Source: Ruegeria arenilitoris
GTDB taxonomy: Bacteria; Pseudomonadota; Alphaproteobacteria; Rhodobacterales; Rhodobacteraceae
Direction of reading: 5' to 3'
NCBI RefSeq assembly: GCF_013030265.1
Contig: NZ_WPZQ01000001.1
Coordinates: 124,001-188,000, forward strand
Length of the DNA stretch: 64,000 nucleotides
Part shown: positions 7,981 to 16,766 of the stretch, in pieces
Position numbering within the stretch: the stretch's first letter is position 1
How the letters are laid out: every line of letters starts with the position of its first letter
Notes under the pieces: generated by a model
Seen by the model: the letters and a program-made list of their open reading frames with translations, nothing else
What the model was told of the DNA's origin: nothing
The model's database searches: none
Made by a program: the position numbers and the translations under genes

Positions 7981-9315
7981 TCAGAGGTAATCGGAACGTT
8001 GCAGGCCATATTTGGCCATTTTTTCGTTCAAGGTCCGGCGTGGCAGACACAGCTCATCCATCACAGAAGCAATCGAGCCTTTGTGACGACGCATGGTATT
8101 ATCGATCAACATCCGCTCAAACGCTTCGACGTATTCCTTGAGAGGCTTGCCTTCGGTTGTCATGACCGGCTGCATCTCTTCGTGATCCGACATCAACAAC
8201 GATGCGATGGTACCCGACCCCCGTCGAGACTGAAGAACAGCCCGTTCTGCAATATTGATCAGCTGGCGTACGTTTCCGGGCCAGGGTGCCTGCAGCAGTT
8301 GCGCAGCTTCCTGAGCACTAACCTGAGGTGCCTCGCAGCCATATTCCTCTGCAAACTGCTCACTGAGACGAGTGAACAGTGTCAGAATATCCTCACCGCG
8401 CTGACGCAGCGGCGGCATGGTGATCCGCAGCGCGGCCAGACGATAGAACAGGTCAGGACGCAAAACGTCTTCGCTGGTTTTCCCGGCTTCCTGCAGATTC
8501 GAGATGGCAACGATCCGGGTTTCTGCCGGTGTGCCCTGCTCATTCATTACGCTCAACAGTCGAGCCTGGAGCGTATCGCTGAGAGCCTCTACATCCTCGA
8601 GCACCAGTGTACCACCGCGTGCCTCTTCGATCGCTGGTAGCTGTGCATCTTCGGGCATCATCGGGCCAAACAGCCGTTTCGACAGCGCCTCTTCTTCCAG
8701 AGCTGCACATGACACCAGAACAAATTTCTTACCCGCACGACTGCCGACAGCATGAAGCGCATGAGCGACGAGTGTCTTCCCGGTTCCGGTTTCGCCATCG
8801 ATCAATACATGACCATCGGCTTGCCCCAGATCCAGAATATCTTCGCGCAGGCGTTCCATTACCGGGCTGGCGCCAATCAGCTTATTCATGATCTGGGTGC
8901 CGCCGGACAGTTCGCGACGCAGCGCGCGGTTATCCAATGTCAGACGTCGCGCGTTGCTGGCACGTTTCGCCAGTTCGGACATACGGTCCGGGTTGAATGG
9001 TTTCTCGAGAAAATCGAACGCACCGACGCGCATCGCCTCGACAGCCATAGGCACATCACCGTGGCCCGTGATCATGATCACAGGAAGCGTGCTGTCAGCG
9101 CCCATCAGTTTCTTCAGCAGCTGAATACCGTCCATACCCGGCATCTTGATGTCAGAGATAACAATGCCTGGATACTCCGGCCCCAACACCTTGAGCGCAT
9201 CTTCAGCGCTGGAAAAGGTCTCGGTGTCGTATCCCGACAATGCCAGCCATTGGCTGATCGACTGGCGCATGTCCTGTTCGTCATCAACAATGGCTATCTT
9301 CATGGCCTGTGCCAT
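7981..9315 (-). CDS. dctD: DctD-type NtrC-family response regulator lacking the GAFTGA loop
   Basis: A 444-residue regulator: receiver domain 1-120 with phospho-acceptor Asp55 (VISDIKMPGMDG), AAA+ domain about 140-375, and a C-terminal Fis-type helix-turn-helix about 405-440. Walker A (GETGTGKT, 174-181) and the arginine-finger region (RPDLFYR) are intact. The segment that should hold the sigma-54 contact loop GAFTGA is replaced by LFGPMMPEDAQL (215-226), and Walker B reads TLVLED instead of the usual TLFLDE. By family knowledge, such proteins often act without sigma-54. The start has GAGGAAGT upstream and follows dctB by 12 bp. The partner kinase is DctB, so the likely role is control of C4-dicarboxylate uptake; the transporter genes are not in the window. 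Confidence 0.88.
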   Translation of the reverse strand: MAQAMKIAIVDDEQDMRQSISQWLALSGYDTETFSSAEDALKVLGPEYPGIVISDIKMPGMDGIQLLKKLMGADSTLPVIMITGHGDVPMAVEAMRVGAFDFLEKPFNPDRMSELAKRASNARRLTLDNRALRRELSGGTQIMNKLIGASPVMERLREDILDLGQADGHVLIDGETGTGKTLVAHALHAVGSRAGKKFVLVSCAALEEEALSKRLFGPMMPEDAQLPAIEEARGGTLVLEDVEALSDTLQARLLSVMNEQGTPAETRIVAISNLQEAGKTSEDVLRPDLFYRLAALRITMPPLRQRGEDILTLFTRLSEQFAEEYGCEAPQVSAQEAAQLLQAPWPGNVRQLINIAERAVLQSRRGSGTIASLLMSDHEEMQPVMTTEGKPLKEYVEAFERMLIDNTMRRHKGSIASVMDELCLPRRTLNEKMAKYGLQRSDYL

Positions 9316-9327
9316 AGTACTTCCTCG

Positions 9328-11106
9328 TTATTCAGCGGCCTCAAGGCCGTCGCTTCCCAGTATCGGCAGTTGCATTTCGAATACCGCGCCACCGTTTTGT
9401 CCGTTGCGCGCAGTCAGCCGACCCCCATGGTCGTTCACGATCCCGGATGAGATGGCAAGACCCAGTCCAACGCCATCCCCGGGACGCTTGGTTGTATAAA
9501 ACGGCTCAAACAGGTTCTCGATATCCTCGATACCGTGGCCGTTATCGCGGACCGTCAACACGGCGGTGTCGCCCGCCGCCAGAATGATTTCCACATCCGG
9601 CTCTATTACAGATTTGGTGGCGTCCAGCGCATTGCGCAAGAGGTTCACCATTACCTGTTCGATCCGCATCCGATCCCCCATCACTATAACAGGTTCTTCG
9701 GGCAGGATCTGAGTAATCTTCACGTGCCGCTGGCGCAGCTGCGGTTCCATCATAGACAGGCTAGAAGCCAGTGCCTCACCAAGATTTACTGGTGAAAACG
9801 CATCCGCACCCTTGCGAGCGTACGACTTGAGCTGGCGTGTGATTGCGCCCATCCGTTCGATAAGACCATCGATCCGACCGAAGCTGGCCAGCGCCTCTTC
9901 GGGACGATTACGCCGCAGCAAAAGGCGCGCACCGGCGAGGTAGGTTTTCATCGCAGCGAGCGGCTGGTTCAACTCGTGACTGACTGCGGCAGACATCTCA
10001 CCCAAGGCGGCAAGTTTGGAACTCTGGGCCAGTGTTTGCTCGGCCACTTCCAGCGTCTTTTCAACCCGTTCGCGTTCAGCAATTTCCCGCTGCAGCCTTG
10101 TATTCAATGCGCGAAGCTCCGCCGACTCACGCTGGAACAAAGCGGCGCGCAAAGCGGTGCGTCGGCTAAGTGCATAAAACGCCAGCGCCAGGAGAATCGC
10201 GAAGCCCATGATTTCGAGGGCCAGCACACTATTCACCTTCTCACGGATCGACGAATAGGTGGTGAAAGACGTCATCTGCCAGCCTCGGAAAGGAATACGG
10301 GTTTCCATCCGCATCACAGCCTCGCCCTGCAAATAAGCGTCGGGTGGTAGAGCCGTCCAATCCGTCGTTGCACGAATGGCGCGTTGAATGGCGCCTTGAG
10401 GCGGCTGGCGCAGCATCGCCGCGCTTTCATTAAGGCCACGCCATTGCGGTTCGGTCGACAAAATGATTGTGCCTGTACTGTCCGTCACCATCACGGCATC
10501 AGAAATCCCCGCCCAGGCGCGCTCGAACTTCTGCAGATCGACCTCAACAACGATTACGCCCAGAATTTCAGAGCCAGCTTCAAGTCGCCGGGAGTAGACA
10601 AAACTATAGCCGCCGGATTCACGCGGGATCACCGAAAATATCGTCGAGTTTGCGCGAATAGCATCGATAAAATAGGCGGCACTACGATGCGCCTCACCCA
10701 ACCGGTTACGGTCGGTTGCGGCAACGGTGCGGCCGTCGCTATCCAGCAGCATGAGTGAAGCCGCACCAATCTCTTCAACAAACGAGATCAGGCGTTGCGT
10801 AGACAACGAGAAATCGCTGGATTGTAGTGCAGCGATGAGCGTCGGGTCGCGCGCAAGCAATTGCGGCACGATGGCATTTCTACGTAGTTCGCTCAGAAGG
10901 TTACCGGAATACAGCGCTAGGCGCAGTTCGGCACGGTTTCGCGTCGATTCAGTAAACCGGTTCGTCAGCAGGCTGTTGGTTATCCAGACAGTGGCAACCG
11001 TTGCAATCAGCAGTACAATAATCGCCAATCGCAATCGCCAGCCCAGCGGCGCACCGCGGAACCGGCTTATGAAATTTGCCCAGCCTGATTGTACTTCGGA
11101 ACTCAT
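9328..11106 (-). CDS. dctB: C4-dicarboxylate sensor histidine kinase DctB
   Basis: A 592-residue membrane kinase. A first membrane helix (about 24-46) is followed by a periplasmic double-PAS-like sensor domain containing DSDGRTVAATDRNRLGE and SGGYSFVYSRR, and a second helix near 293-312. A short coiled coil (ALNTRLQREIAERERVEK) leads into the HisKA domain with SHELNQPLAAM, then the HATPase domain with NLLRNALDA, VRDNGHGIE and GDGVGLGLAISSGIV. This order matches DctB, which senses succinate, fumarate or malate in the periplasm and phosphorylates DctD. It forms an operon with the downstream regulator. Confidence 0.93.
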   Translation of the reverse strand: MSSEVQSGWANFISRFRGAPLGWRLRLAIIVLLIATVATVWITNSLLTNRFTESTRNRAELRLALYSGNLLSELRRNAIVPQLLARDPTLIAALQSSDFSLSTQRLISFVEEIGAASLMLLDSDGRTVAATDRNRLGEAHRSAAYFIDAIRANSTIFSVIPRESGGYSFVYSRRLEAGSEILGVIVVEVDLQKFERAWAGISDAVMVTDSTGTIILSTEPQWRGLNESAAMLRQPPQGAIQRAIRATTDWTALPPDAYLQGEAVMRMETRIPFRGWQMTSFTTYSSIREKVNSVLALEIMGFAILLALAFYALSRRTALRAALFQRESAELRALNTRLQREIAERERVEKTLEVAEQTLAQSSKLAALGEMSAAVSHELNQPLAAMKTYLAGARLLLRRNRPEEALASFGRIDGLIERMGAITRQLKSYARKGADAFSPVNLGEALASSLSMMEPQLRQRHVKITQILPEEPVIVMGDRMRIEQVMVNLLRNALDATKSVIEPDVEIILAAGDTAVLTVRDNGHGIEDIENLFEPFYTTKRPGDGVGLGLAISSGIVNDHGGRLTARNGQNGGAVFEMQLPILGSDGLEAAE

Positions 11107-11142
11107 CCCCCGAAGCTAAGCCCCAGCGGCCACGACCTCAAG

Positions 11143-11811
11143 TCACGCAGGTGTCAAAACACCTGACAATGCGCGGAAGAGCGCCGTTCCATCGGTGCCA
11201 CCATGGCCTTCATCCGCAGCCCGTTCCGGATGCGGCATCATCCCAAGCACGCGACGGTTGTGCGACAGGATGCCGGCGATATCGCCGCGGGAACCATTTG
11301 GGTTCTCGGTGTAGGTGAACGCGATGCGATCTTCATCACGAAGTCTTGCCAAAGTCTCATCATCGGCAAAGTAGTTGCCATCGTGGTGCGCAATCGGAAT
11401 CCCGATGACGTCACCCGCATTGTAGCCTTCGGTGAATGCGCTGTCGCTTGTTTCCACCTTCAATCCGACGGTGCGGCAGATGTATTTTAGTCCGGCGTTA
11501 CGCAGAAGCGCGCCCGGCAGGATGCCGGTTTCCGTCAGTATCTGGAAACCATTGCAAACACCAAAAGCATACCCGCCACGCTCGGTGTGTTCGACAACTG
11601 CCTTGCAGATCGGCGACTGCGCTGCAATCGCGCCACAACGCAGATAATCGCCATAAGAAAAGCCACCCGGTACGCCGACGATGTCGATGCCTTCTGGCAG
11701 TTTGGCGTCCTTGTGCCAGACCATATCGACCTGAAAGCCCGCCTGCTCAAAGGCGACCGCAAGATCTCGGTCACAGTTGGAACCGGGGAAAACGACGACG
11801 GCTGCGCGCAT
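11143..11811 (-). CDS. purQ: Phosphoribosylformylglycinamidine synthase, glutaminase subunit PurQ
   Basis: A 222-residue class I glutamine amidotransferase that supplies ammonia to PurL in the fourth step of purine synthesis. [17 protein letters not shown] and [15 protein letters not shown] are diagnostic; the nucleophile is Cys86 in [12 protein letters not shown] and the catalytic His/Glu lie in MMPHPERA. The chosen start has GGAG eight bases upstream; longer in-frame starts would add unrelated sequence overlapping purS. It follows purS in the order expected for the PurLQS complex. The purL gene is about 20 kb away on the other strand. Confidence 0.96.
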   Translation of the reverse strand: MRAAVVVFPGSNCDRDLAVAFEQAGFQVDMVWHKDAKLPEGIDIVGVPGGFSYGDYLRCGAIAAQSPICKAVVEHTERGGYAFGVCNGFQILTETGILPGALLRNAGLKYICRTVGLKVETSDSAFTEGYNAGDVIGIPIAHHDGNYFADDETLARLRDEDRIAFTYTENPNGSRGDIAGILSHNRRVLGMMPHPERAADEGHGGTDGTALFRALSGVLTPA

Positions 11812-11867
11812 GACAGGCACTCCTTGGTCACAAATCAGTGGTTTGGTCGCATCACGACCGAAAAAAG

Positions 11868-12098
11868 TCAGACCAGTTCGATCTCGTAGCGTTCGATGAC
11901 CGTGTTGGCCAACAGCTTCTCGCACATCTCAGCCACGTCCGCCTCGGTCGCGCCTTCAGCAAGTTCCAGGTCGATCACCTTGCCCTGACGCACGCCTTCG
12001 ACTTTGTCGAAACCCATGGCGCCCAATGCGTGACGAACCGCCTCGCCCTGCGGGTCCAGCACCCCGTTCTTGAGCATCACATGCACCCGTGCCTTCAT
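11868..12098 (-). CDS. purS: Phosphoribosylformylglycinamidine synthase subunit PurS
   Basis: A 76-residue protein ([20 protein letters not shown], then [11 protein letters not shown] and YEIELV at the end) that bridges PurQ and the small-type PurL in the formylglycinamidine synthase complex. The start codon is set by a GGTGGAG site nine bases upstream and by the standard PurS length. purQ begins 56 bp downstream. Confidence 0.95.
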   Translation of the reverse strand: MKARVHVMLKNGVLDPQGEAVRHALGAMGFDKVEGVRQGKVIDLELAEGATEADVAEMCEKLLANTVIERYEIELV

Positions 12099-12229
12099 TT
12101 TCGCAACTCCACCTGCGGCCCGCGCCCCGGGGCCAATTCCGTTGCGCGGGGAGATACCCTGCTTATGGTATTTGGACAACCCTCGATAAGACGGACGGAT
12201 TACCGCAGCCAAGGCAGCCCATTAGTCGA

Positions 12230-12898
12230 TCAGCCGTCAGCGCCTGAGGTCAGACCCGGGTAATGCGCATCGATGGCATTGAAAGTGCCTGTCAGAACCA
12301 TTTCAACCGCTACTGCGACCAGTAGAATCGCCATGATCCGGGTCAGCACATTGATCATGGTTTCCCCAAGCAACCGAGAAATCTGGTCCGCAAACAGCAA
12401 TCCCAGCCCAACAATTGCGCAAGCTATCAGCACGGCAGAGCCCAGAGTTACCATTTCAGCACCATCCGAAAGCTGATGTGAGAAAACGATGGTGATGGCA
12501 ATGGTTCCCGGACCAATGGTCAGAGGTATCGCCAGCGGAACCACGGCAAAGTTGAGTTTCCGCTCCTGCCCTTCGGCGAGTGCGGCCTGATCACCTGCGG
12601 GACGGTCTTCGGCATTCAACATCGACATGCCGATCCCGAAGATGATGATCCCTCCGGCGATGCGGAAAGAAGGAACATCAATCCCGAAAATCGCCAGAAC
12701 CTCTTCTCCAATCCCTACGGCGATCAAAGCGATCAAAGTGACTGAAATCATCACGATCAAAGCCACCCTGCGCCGCTCGGGCTTGGTGCACTGACTCGTC
12801 ATACTCAGGAAAATCGGAATATTGTATAGCGGGTTGAATATGGCCAGAACAGCCGCGAGAAATTTCAAGAACACAGCGTGGTCGAACAGTTCGCTCAT
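12230..12898 (-). CDS. MarC-family integral membrane protein
   Basis: A 222-residue protein with about six hydrophobic helices and the MarC/UPF0056 features: IFNPLYNIPIFLSMT near the N-terminus, FGIGMSML, and the conserved PLAIPLTIGPGTIA. The family is found in the inner membrane and its biochemical role is not settled, despite the historical multiple-antibiotic-resistance name. I use the ATG (MSELFDH) rather than a GTG four codons earlier because it has AAGG at a suitable distance. It lies between purC and purS on the same strand with no visible functional link. Confidence 0.88.
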   Translation of the reverse strand: MSELFDHAVFLKFLAAVLAIFNPLYNIPIFLSMTSQCTKPERRRVALIVMISVTLIALIAVGIGEEVLAIFGIDVPSFRIAGGIIIFGIGMSMLNAEDRPAGDQAALAEGQERKLNFAVVPLAIPLTIGPGTIAITIVFSHQLSDGAEMVTLGSAVLIACAIVGLGLLFADQISRLLGETMINVLTRIMAILLVAVAVEMVLTGTFNAIDAHYPGLTSGADG

Positions 12899-12991
12899 AC
12901 CGAGTGTCACCTTGTTAGTAAGCCGGATTAGTCGTCAGCACTGAACATGCTGCATGACAGTCAAATCTGTCAAATACTTATACAAAATACG

Positions 12992-13019
12992 AAAAGTGCC
13001 GCCTGATAAGTGGCGGCAC
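12992..13019 (-). terminator. Terminator downstream of purC
   Basis: An 8-bp GC-rich stem (12996-13003 with 13012-13019) and an 8-base loop are followed on the minus strand by UUUU, 30 bp after the purC stop. Confidence 0.85.
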
Positions 13020-13048
13020 CTTAATCATTGCAAGTTTGCACTTGCGGA

Positions 13049-13804
13049 TCAGTTGATCAGTGTAGGTTTCGCGACATTGCTTTTGGGCAAAACGCCCAAA
13101 CGACGCGCCACCTCGGAATAGGCATCCGTCAGATTGCCCAGATCGCGGCGGAAGACGTCCTTGTCCAGCTTCTGACCGGTTTCAATGTCCCACAAACGGC
13201 AACTGTCGGGGCTGATTTCATCGGCAATGATCAGACGCTGGAAATCGCCTTCATATACGCGACCGATCTCGATCTTGAAATCGACCAAACGAATGCCGAC
13301 AGCCAACATCATACCACTCATGAAGTCATTCACGCGGAGTGCGAGGCTCAGGATGTCGTCCATATCCTGCTGGCTGGCCCAACCAAAGGCAGCAATGTGC
13401 TCTTCGGTAACCAGCGGATCACCGAGCGCGTCGTCCTTATAGCAATATTCGACAATCGGCCGCGGCAATTGCGTGCCTTCGGCAATACCCAGACGTTTGG
13501 ACATCGAACCAGCGGCGTAATTGCGCACAATCACTTCCAAAGGCACGATTTCACAGCTGCGAACCAGTTGCTCGCGCATGTTCAGGCGACGAATGAAATG
13601 GGTCGGCACGCCGATCTGGCTCAGACCGGTCATGAAGAACTCGCTCAGACGATTGTTCAGAACGCCTTTGCCGTCGATGACGTCCTTCTTTTCAGCGTTG
13701 AACGCGGTGGCATCGTCCTTAAAATACTGCACAATCGTGCCCGGCTCGGGGCCTTCATACAGAATCTTGGCCTTGCCTTCGTAGATCTTTTTGCGACGCG
13801 CCAT
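13049..13804 (-). CDS. purC: SAICAR synthetase PurC
   Basis: A 251-residue enzyme joining CAIR and aspartate with ATP in purine synthesis. [43 protein letters not shown] and [10 protein letters not shown] are family signatures. GGAAGG lies eight bases before the chosen ATG; the frame is open for 42 further codons upstream, but these do not resemble PurC. It is divergent from the F1-ATPase inhibitor gene, and is followed by its own terminator before the MarC gene. Confidence 0.96.
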   Translation of the reverse strand: MARRKKIYEGKAKILYEGPEPGTIVQYFKDDATAFNAEKKDVIDGKGVLNNRLSEFFMTGLSQIGVPTHFIRRLNMREQLVRSCEIVPLEVIVRNYAAGSMSKRLGIAEGTQLPRPIVEYCYKDDALGDPLVTEEHIAAFGWASQQDMDDILSLALRVNDFMSGMMLAVGIRLVDFKIEIGRVYEGDFQRLIIADEISPDSCRLWDIETGQKLDKDVFRRDLGNLTDAYSEVARRLGVLPKSNVAKPTLIN

Positions 13805-13991
13805 AAGCGAACCTTCCAGTCTGGGGTGTGGGAATGAGTCCCTCTCCTTTGGCGCCCTCATAGTCCAAGCCCCACTTTCTCGCAAGTTCGCAGGCCCGAG
13901 GGGCTTTGACGCAGCGCAAATCTCTTGCACCCGGCCTCACGTATAGTCATATCATCAGGAAAGAAATCGTTATCCAAGGGGTCCCTAACCA

Positions 13992-14309
13992 ATGACCACG
14001 TTCGACGAACGCGAAAATGCCTTTGAAGCCAAGTTTGCTCATGATGAAGAGATGCAGTTCAAGGCGCAGGCCCGCTGCAACAAACTGCTCGGCCTTTGGG
14101 CTGCAGGAAAATTGGGCAAATCCGGCGCGGACGCCGAAGAATATGCAAAAACCGTCGTGTTGTCCGATTTCGAAGAAGCCGGGCACGAGGATGTTGTGCG
14201 CAAGGTGGCTGGTGATCTGGGCAGCCTGGCATCGGATGATGAGATCCGAGCCAAGATGGCCGAACTTCTGCCTGAAGCAAAATCGCAGGTTCTCAGCGAA
14301 GTTGACTAA
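13992..14309 (+). CDS. DUF1476 protein, F1-ATPase zeta-type inhibitor
   Basis: A 105-residue, charged, helix-rich protein starting MTTFDERENAFEAKFAHDEE with LLGLWAAGKLGKSG and DFEEAGHEDVVRKV. This is the alphaproteobacterial DUF1476 family, characterised in Paracoccus as the zeta subunit that inhibits ATP hydrolysis by F1Fo-ATP synthase through its N-terminus. No membrane segment or signal peptide is present, consistent with a cytoplasmic partner of F1. It is divergent from purC. The family assignment is firm; inhibition in this organism is inferred. Confidence 0.9.
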   Translation: MTTFDERENAFEAKFAHDEEMQFKAQARCNKLLGLWAAGKLGKSGADAEEYAKTVVLSDFEEAGHEDVVRKVAGDLGSLASDDEIRAKMAELLPEAKSQVLSEVD

Positions 14310-14358
14310 GGCTTTGCTGCCTTCCTCATGATCTTCATGAGTTTTATGAATTTGATTT

Positions 14359-14394
14359 GACGCCCCGGTCGTGAGACATGGGGCGTCTCTAAAT
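14359..14394 (+). terminator. Possible terminator after the zeta-type inhibitor gene
   Basis: An 8-bp stem (14359-14366 with 14380-14387) with a 13-base loop sits 50 bp after the stop. Only a short, broken T tract follows, so it may be a weak terminator or a pause site. Confidence 0.5.
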
Positions 14395-14432
14395 TTGATC
14401 GGCCATGGCGCCCTCTTTTTCGGAATACTCCA

Positions 14433-15449
14433 ATGACAAACGCGCTGAGCAAACTTCTGGAATCCACAGATGCCATCCTTGCGGATGGGGCCACTGGGAC
14501 CAACCTTTTCAATATGGGTCTTCAATCAGGTGACGCACCTGAGCTCTGGAATGTGGACGCTCCGGATAAAATCCGCGCGCTCTATCAGGGTTCGGTTGAT
14601 GCGGGCAGCGACCTGTTTCTGACCAATACCTTTGGTGGCACCTCGGCACGACTGAAGCTGCATGATGCGCAAAACCGAGTTGCGGAACTCAACCGCGCCG
14701 GAGCTGAACTTGGCCGTGAGGTTGCAGACAAGGCCGGACGCACGATTATCGTCGCGGGGTCAGTTGGTCCGACCGGAGAAATCATGGAACCTGTTGGCAG
14801 CTTGTCGCACAGCGAGGCCGTCGAGATGTTCCATGAACAGGCCGAAGCGCTCAAAGCTGGTGGCGTTGATGTTCTTTGGGTCGAAACCATCAGTGCACCT
14901 GAGGAGTTCCGCGCCGCAGCCGAAGCATTCGCACTGGTCAATATGCCTTGGTGTGGCACCATGAGCTTTGACACTGCGGGACGCACAATGATGGGTGTGA
15001 CCTCTGCAGATCTGGCACAACTGGTCGAAACCCTGCCCAACCCACCGATCGCCTTTGGTGCAAATTGCGGCACCGGTGCGTCTGACATTCTGCGAACGGT
15101 TCTGGGCTTCGGCGCTCAGGGAACTGAACGTCCTATCATTTCGAAGGGTAATGCGGGCATTCCCAAGTATGTGGATGGGCATATCCACTATGATGGCACG
15201 CCAGAGCTTATGGGTGACTATGCCGCTATGGCCCGTGATGCAGGTGCGACGATCATCGGTGGTTGCTGTGGCACCATGCCAACCCACCTGCGCAAGATGC
15301 GTGAAGCACTCGATACCCGCCCACGTAGTGAACGCCCGACCCTAGATCAGATCACGGATGCGCTTGGGCCGTTCTCGTCGGCATCGGACGGTACGGGCGA
15401 CGATGCGGCGGCGCCAGAACGCCGCACACGTAAACGCCGTCGCGCTTAA
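14433..15449 (+). CDS. Homocysteine S-methyltransferase (betaine- or cobalamin-dependent type)
   Basis: A 338-residue zinc-dependent methyltransferase. DGATGTNLFNMG, TNTFGGTSARL and the zinc-cysteine motifs GANCGTG and GGCCGTMP are those of the homocysteine-binding barrel shared by BHMT, MmuM and the first MetH domain. It makes methionine from homocysteine; the methyl donor could be betaine or a methyl-corrinoid. There is no cobalamin-binding or folate domain, so it may be the homocysteine module of a split methionine synthase as reported for some Rhodobacteraceae. The last 40 residues are disordered and end in a basic tail (RRTRKRRRA), unusual for the family. It stands alone, convergent with an enoyl-CoA hydratase gene. 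Confidence 0.85.
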   Translation: MTNALSKLLESTDAILADGATGTNLFNMGLQSGDAPELWNVDAPDKIRALYQGSVDAGSDLFLTNTFGGTSARLKLHDAQNRVAELNRAGAELGREVADKAGRTIIVAGSVGPTGEIMEPVGSLSHSEAVEMFHEQAEALKAGGVDVLWVETISAPEEFRAAAEAFALVNMPWCGTMSFDTAGRTMMGVTSADLAQLVETLPNPPIAFGANCGTGASDILRTVLGFGAQGTERPIISKGNAGIPKYVDGHIHYDGTPELMGDYAAMARDAGATIIGGCCGTMPTHLRKMREALDTRPRSERPTLDQITDALGPFSSASDGTGDDAAAPERRTRKRRRA

Positions 15450-15460
15450 AATTTACTGGA

Positions 15461-16237
15461 TTAACGCCCCTCGAACTTCGCGGGGCGTTTTTCCAAGAAT
15501 GCTACAACACCTTCCGCAAAATCACGTGTCCGGCCGCAATCGCCCTGCAAATGCGCCTCGGTCGCCAATTGCTGTGGCAACGTTTTGTCATAGGTGCCAC
15601 GGATCGCCTGTTTGATCGCACCAAACCCAGCGGTTGGTCCATTGGCCAGATACTCTGCGCGCTTGCGCCAATGGGTGGCGAAATCTGCGTCAGCAACCGC
15701 TTCCCAGATCAAACCCCAGTCATCTGCCTGCCGTGCGCTGATCTTTTCCGCAAACAATGCAGCCCCCATCGCCTTGGCAAAACCCATCTGACGCGGCATG
15801 AACCATGTACCGCCGGCATCAGGCAAAAGGCCAATGCGGGCGAAGGCCTGAAGGAAGTATGCACTCTCAGTCGCAATCACGACATCGGCACATAATGCAA
15901 GGTTAGCCCCTGCCCCCGCTGCCGGACCATTCACCGCTGCAATGGTGGGAACAGGGCAATCATAAACGGCTTCGAGCATGGGCTCGTACTCATCACGCAA
16001 GGCACGCTCAAGATCGATCTTTCCGGTGCTGGATGCATCACCCAGATCCTGTCCCGAACAGAACGCGGGCCCTGCGCCGGTAAGTACAATTGCACGTGTA
16101 TGCCGCGCTGCATGTTTCATCGCATGCGTAATCTCGGCGCGCATCTGAGTTGTCAGTGCATTCATCTTGTCGGGCCGATTCAATGTCAGCACCGCCAATC
16201 CATCAGTGATATCCAGAAGGATCGCTTCGTATTCCAT
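15461..16237 (-). CDS. Enoyl-CoA hydratase/isomerase, PaaG-like
   Basis: A 258-residue crotonase-fold protein. GAGPAFCSGQDLGD and AAVNGPAAGAGANLAL form the CoA oxyanion-hole regions; ARIGLLPDAGGTWFMPR and DDWGLIWEAV resemble PaaG, the ring 1,2-epoxyphenylacetyl-CoA isomerase, more than FadB or HIBCH. The Asp of LLPDAGG matches the PaaG catalytic acid. No other phenylacetate genes are nearby, so a general acyl-CoA role is possible. The start is set by AGATGAGG six bases upstream; an ATG four codons earlier falls inside that ribosome site. It follows ccmH on the same strand. Confidence 0.83.
   Translation of the reverse strand: MEYEAILLDITDGLAVLTLNRPDKMNALTTQMRAEITHAMKHAARHTRAIVLTGAGPAFCSGQDLGDASSTGKIDLERALRDEYEPMLEAVYDCPVPTIAAVNGPAAGAGANLALCADVVIATESAYFLQAFARIGLLPDAGGTWFMPRQMGFAKAMGAALFAEKISARQADDWGLIWEAVADADFATHWRKRAEYLANGPTAGFGAIKQAIRGTYDKTLPQQLATEAHLQGDCGRTRDFAEGVVAFLEKRPAKFEGR
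15463..15492 (+). terminator. Terminator of homocysteine methyltransferase, inside the end of the convergent gene
   Basis: An 8-bp stem (15463-15470 with 15482-15489), an 11-base loop and a T run form a clear intrinsic terminator for the plus-strand gene. The hairpin lies within the last codons and stop of the convergent enoyl-CoA hydratase gene. Confidence 0.85.
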
Positions 16238-16310
16238 AAAAAACCTCATCTGCGCAGAGCTTTGTCAGACCCTGACGCAGTTACCATGGAAGGGAAAGTG
16301 GAACCACGCG

Positions 16311-16766
16311 TCAGTCTTCGAGAATTTGGCGCAGGCGCTCTTTTTCGTCATCGCTCAATGCGTCGACGTTCCCGGAAACTTGTTTGGCTGAGCGCGAACG
16401 CAGAAAGCTCCACCCTACAATCGCCGCAATCAACAGCATAATCGGACCAGCCAGCCATAACAGAAGGTTGGAGCCAGACGTTGTGGGTTTCAGCAGGACG
16501 TATTCACCATAGCGATCAACGATGAATTCGATCGCCTCTTCATCCGTATCGCCTGCGACCAGACGTTCCCGAACAAGCAAACGAAGATCGCGCGCCAGAT
16601 CGGCATTGCTTTCATCGATGCTTTCGTTCCGACAGACCAGACAGCGCAGCCCCGTGCTCAGATCACGCGCCCGCTCCTCAAGTACGGGGTCGTCAAGTAC
16701 TTCGTCAGGCTGAACCGCCAGCAGTGGCGTGGCGGCAATCATCAATATCAGGACAAGACGTTTCAT
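16311..16766 (-). CDS. ccmH: Cytochrome c maturation protein CcmH
   Basis: A 151-residue periplasm-facing protein with an N-terminal signal segment, the redox motif GLRCLVCRNESI (Cys42, Cys45) and one C-terminal membrane helix (about 101-122). CcmH keeps the apocytochrome CXXCH motif reduced during heme attachment. The usual motif is LRCxxCQ; here Arg follows the second cysteine. The start overlaps the ccmF stop by four bases, so the two are translationally coupled. Length matches short CcmH, without the CcmI-like extension. Confidence 0.94.
   Translation of the reverse strand: MKRLVLILMIAATPLLAVQPDEVLDDPVLEERARDLSTGLRCLVCRNESIDESNADLARDLRLLVRERLVAGDTDEEAIEFIVDRYGEYVLLKPTTSGSNLLLWLAGPIMLLIAAIVGWSFLRSRSAKQVSGNVDALSDDEKERLRQILED

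Noticed and set aside
13028-13837. 269-codon plus-strand frame opposite purC
   Set aside because: purC is unmistakable on the other strand; the antisense frame has His/Gln-rich shadow composition and no ribosome site.
14310-14432. Possible SAM riboswitch before the homocysteine methyltransferase gene
   Set aside because: Only a terminator-like hairpin is present; no SAM-II or SAM/SAH pseudoknot pattern could be traced by eye.
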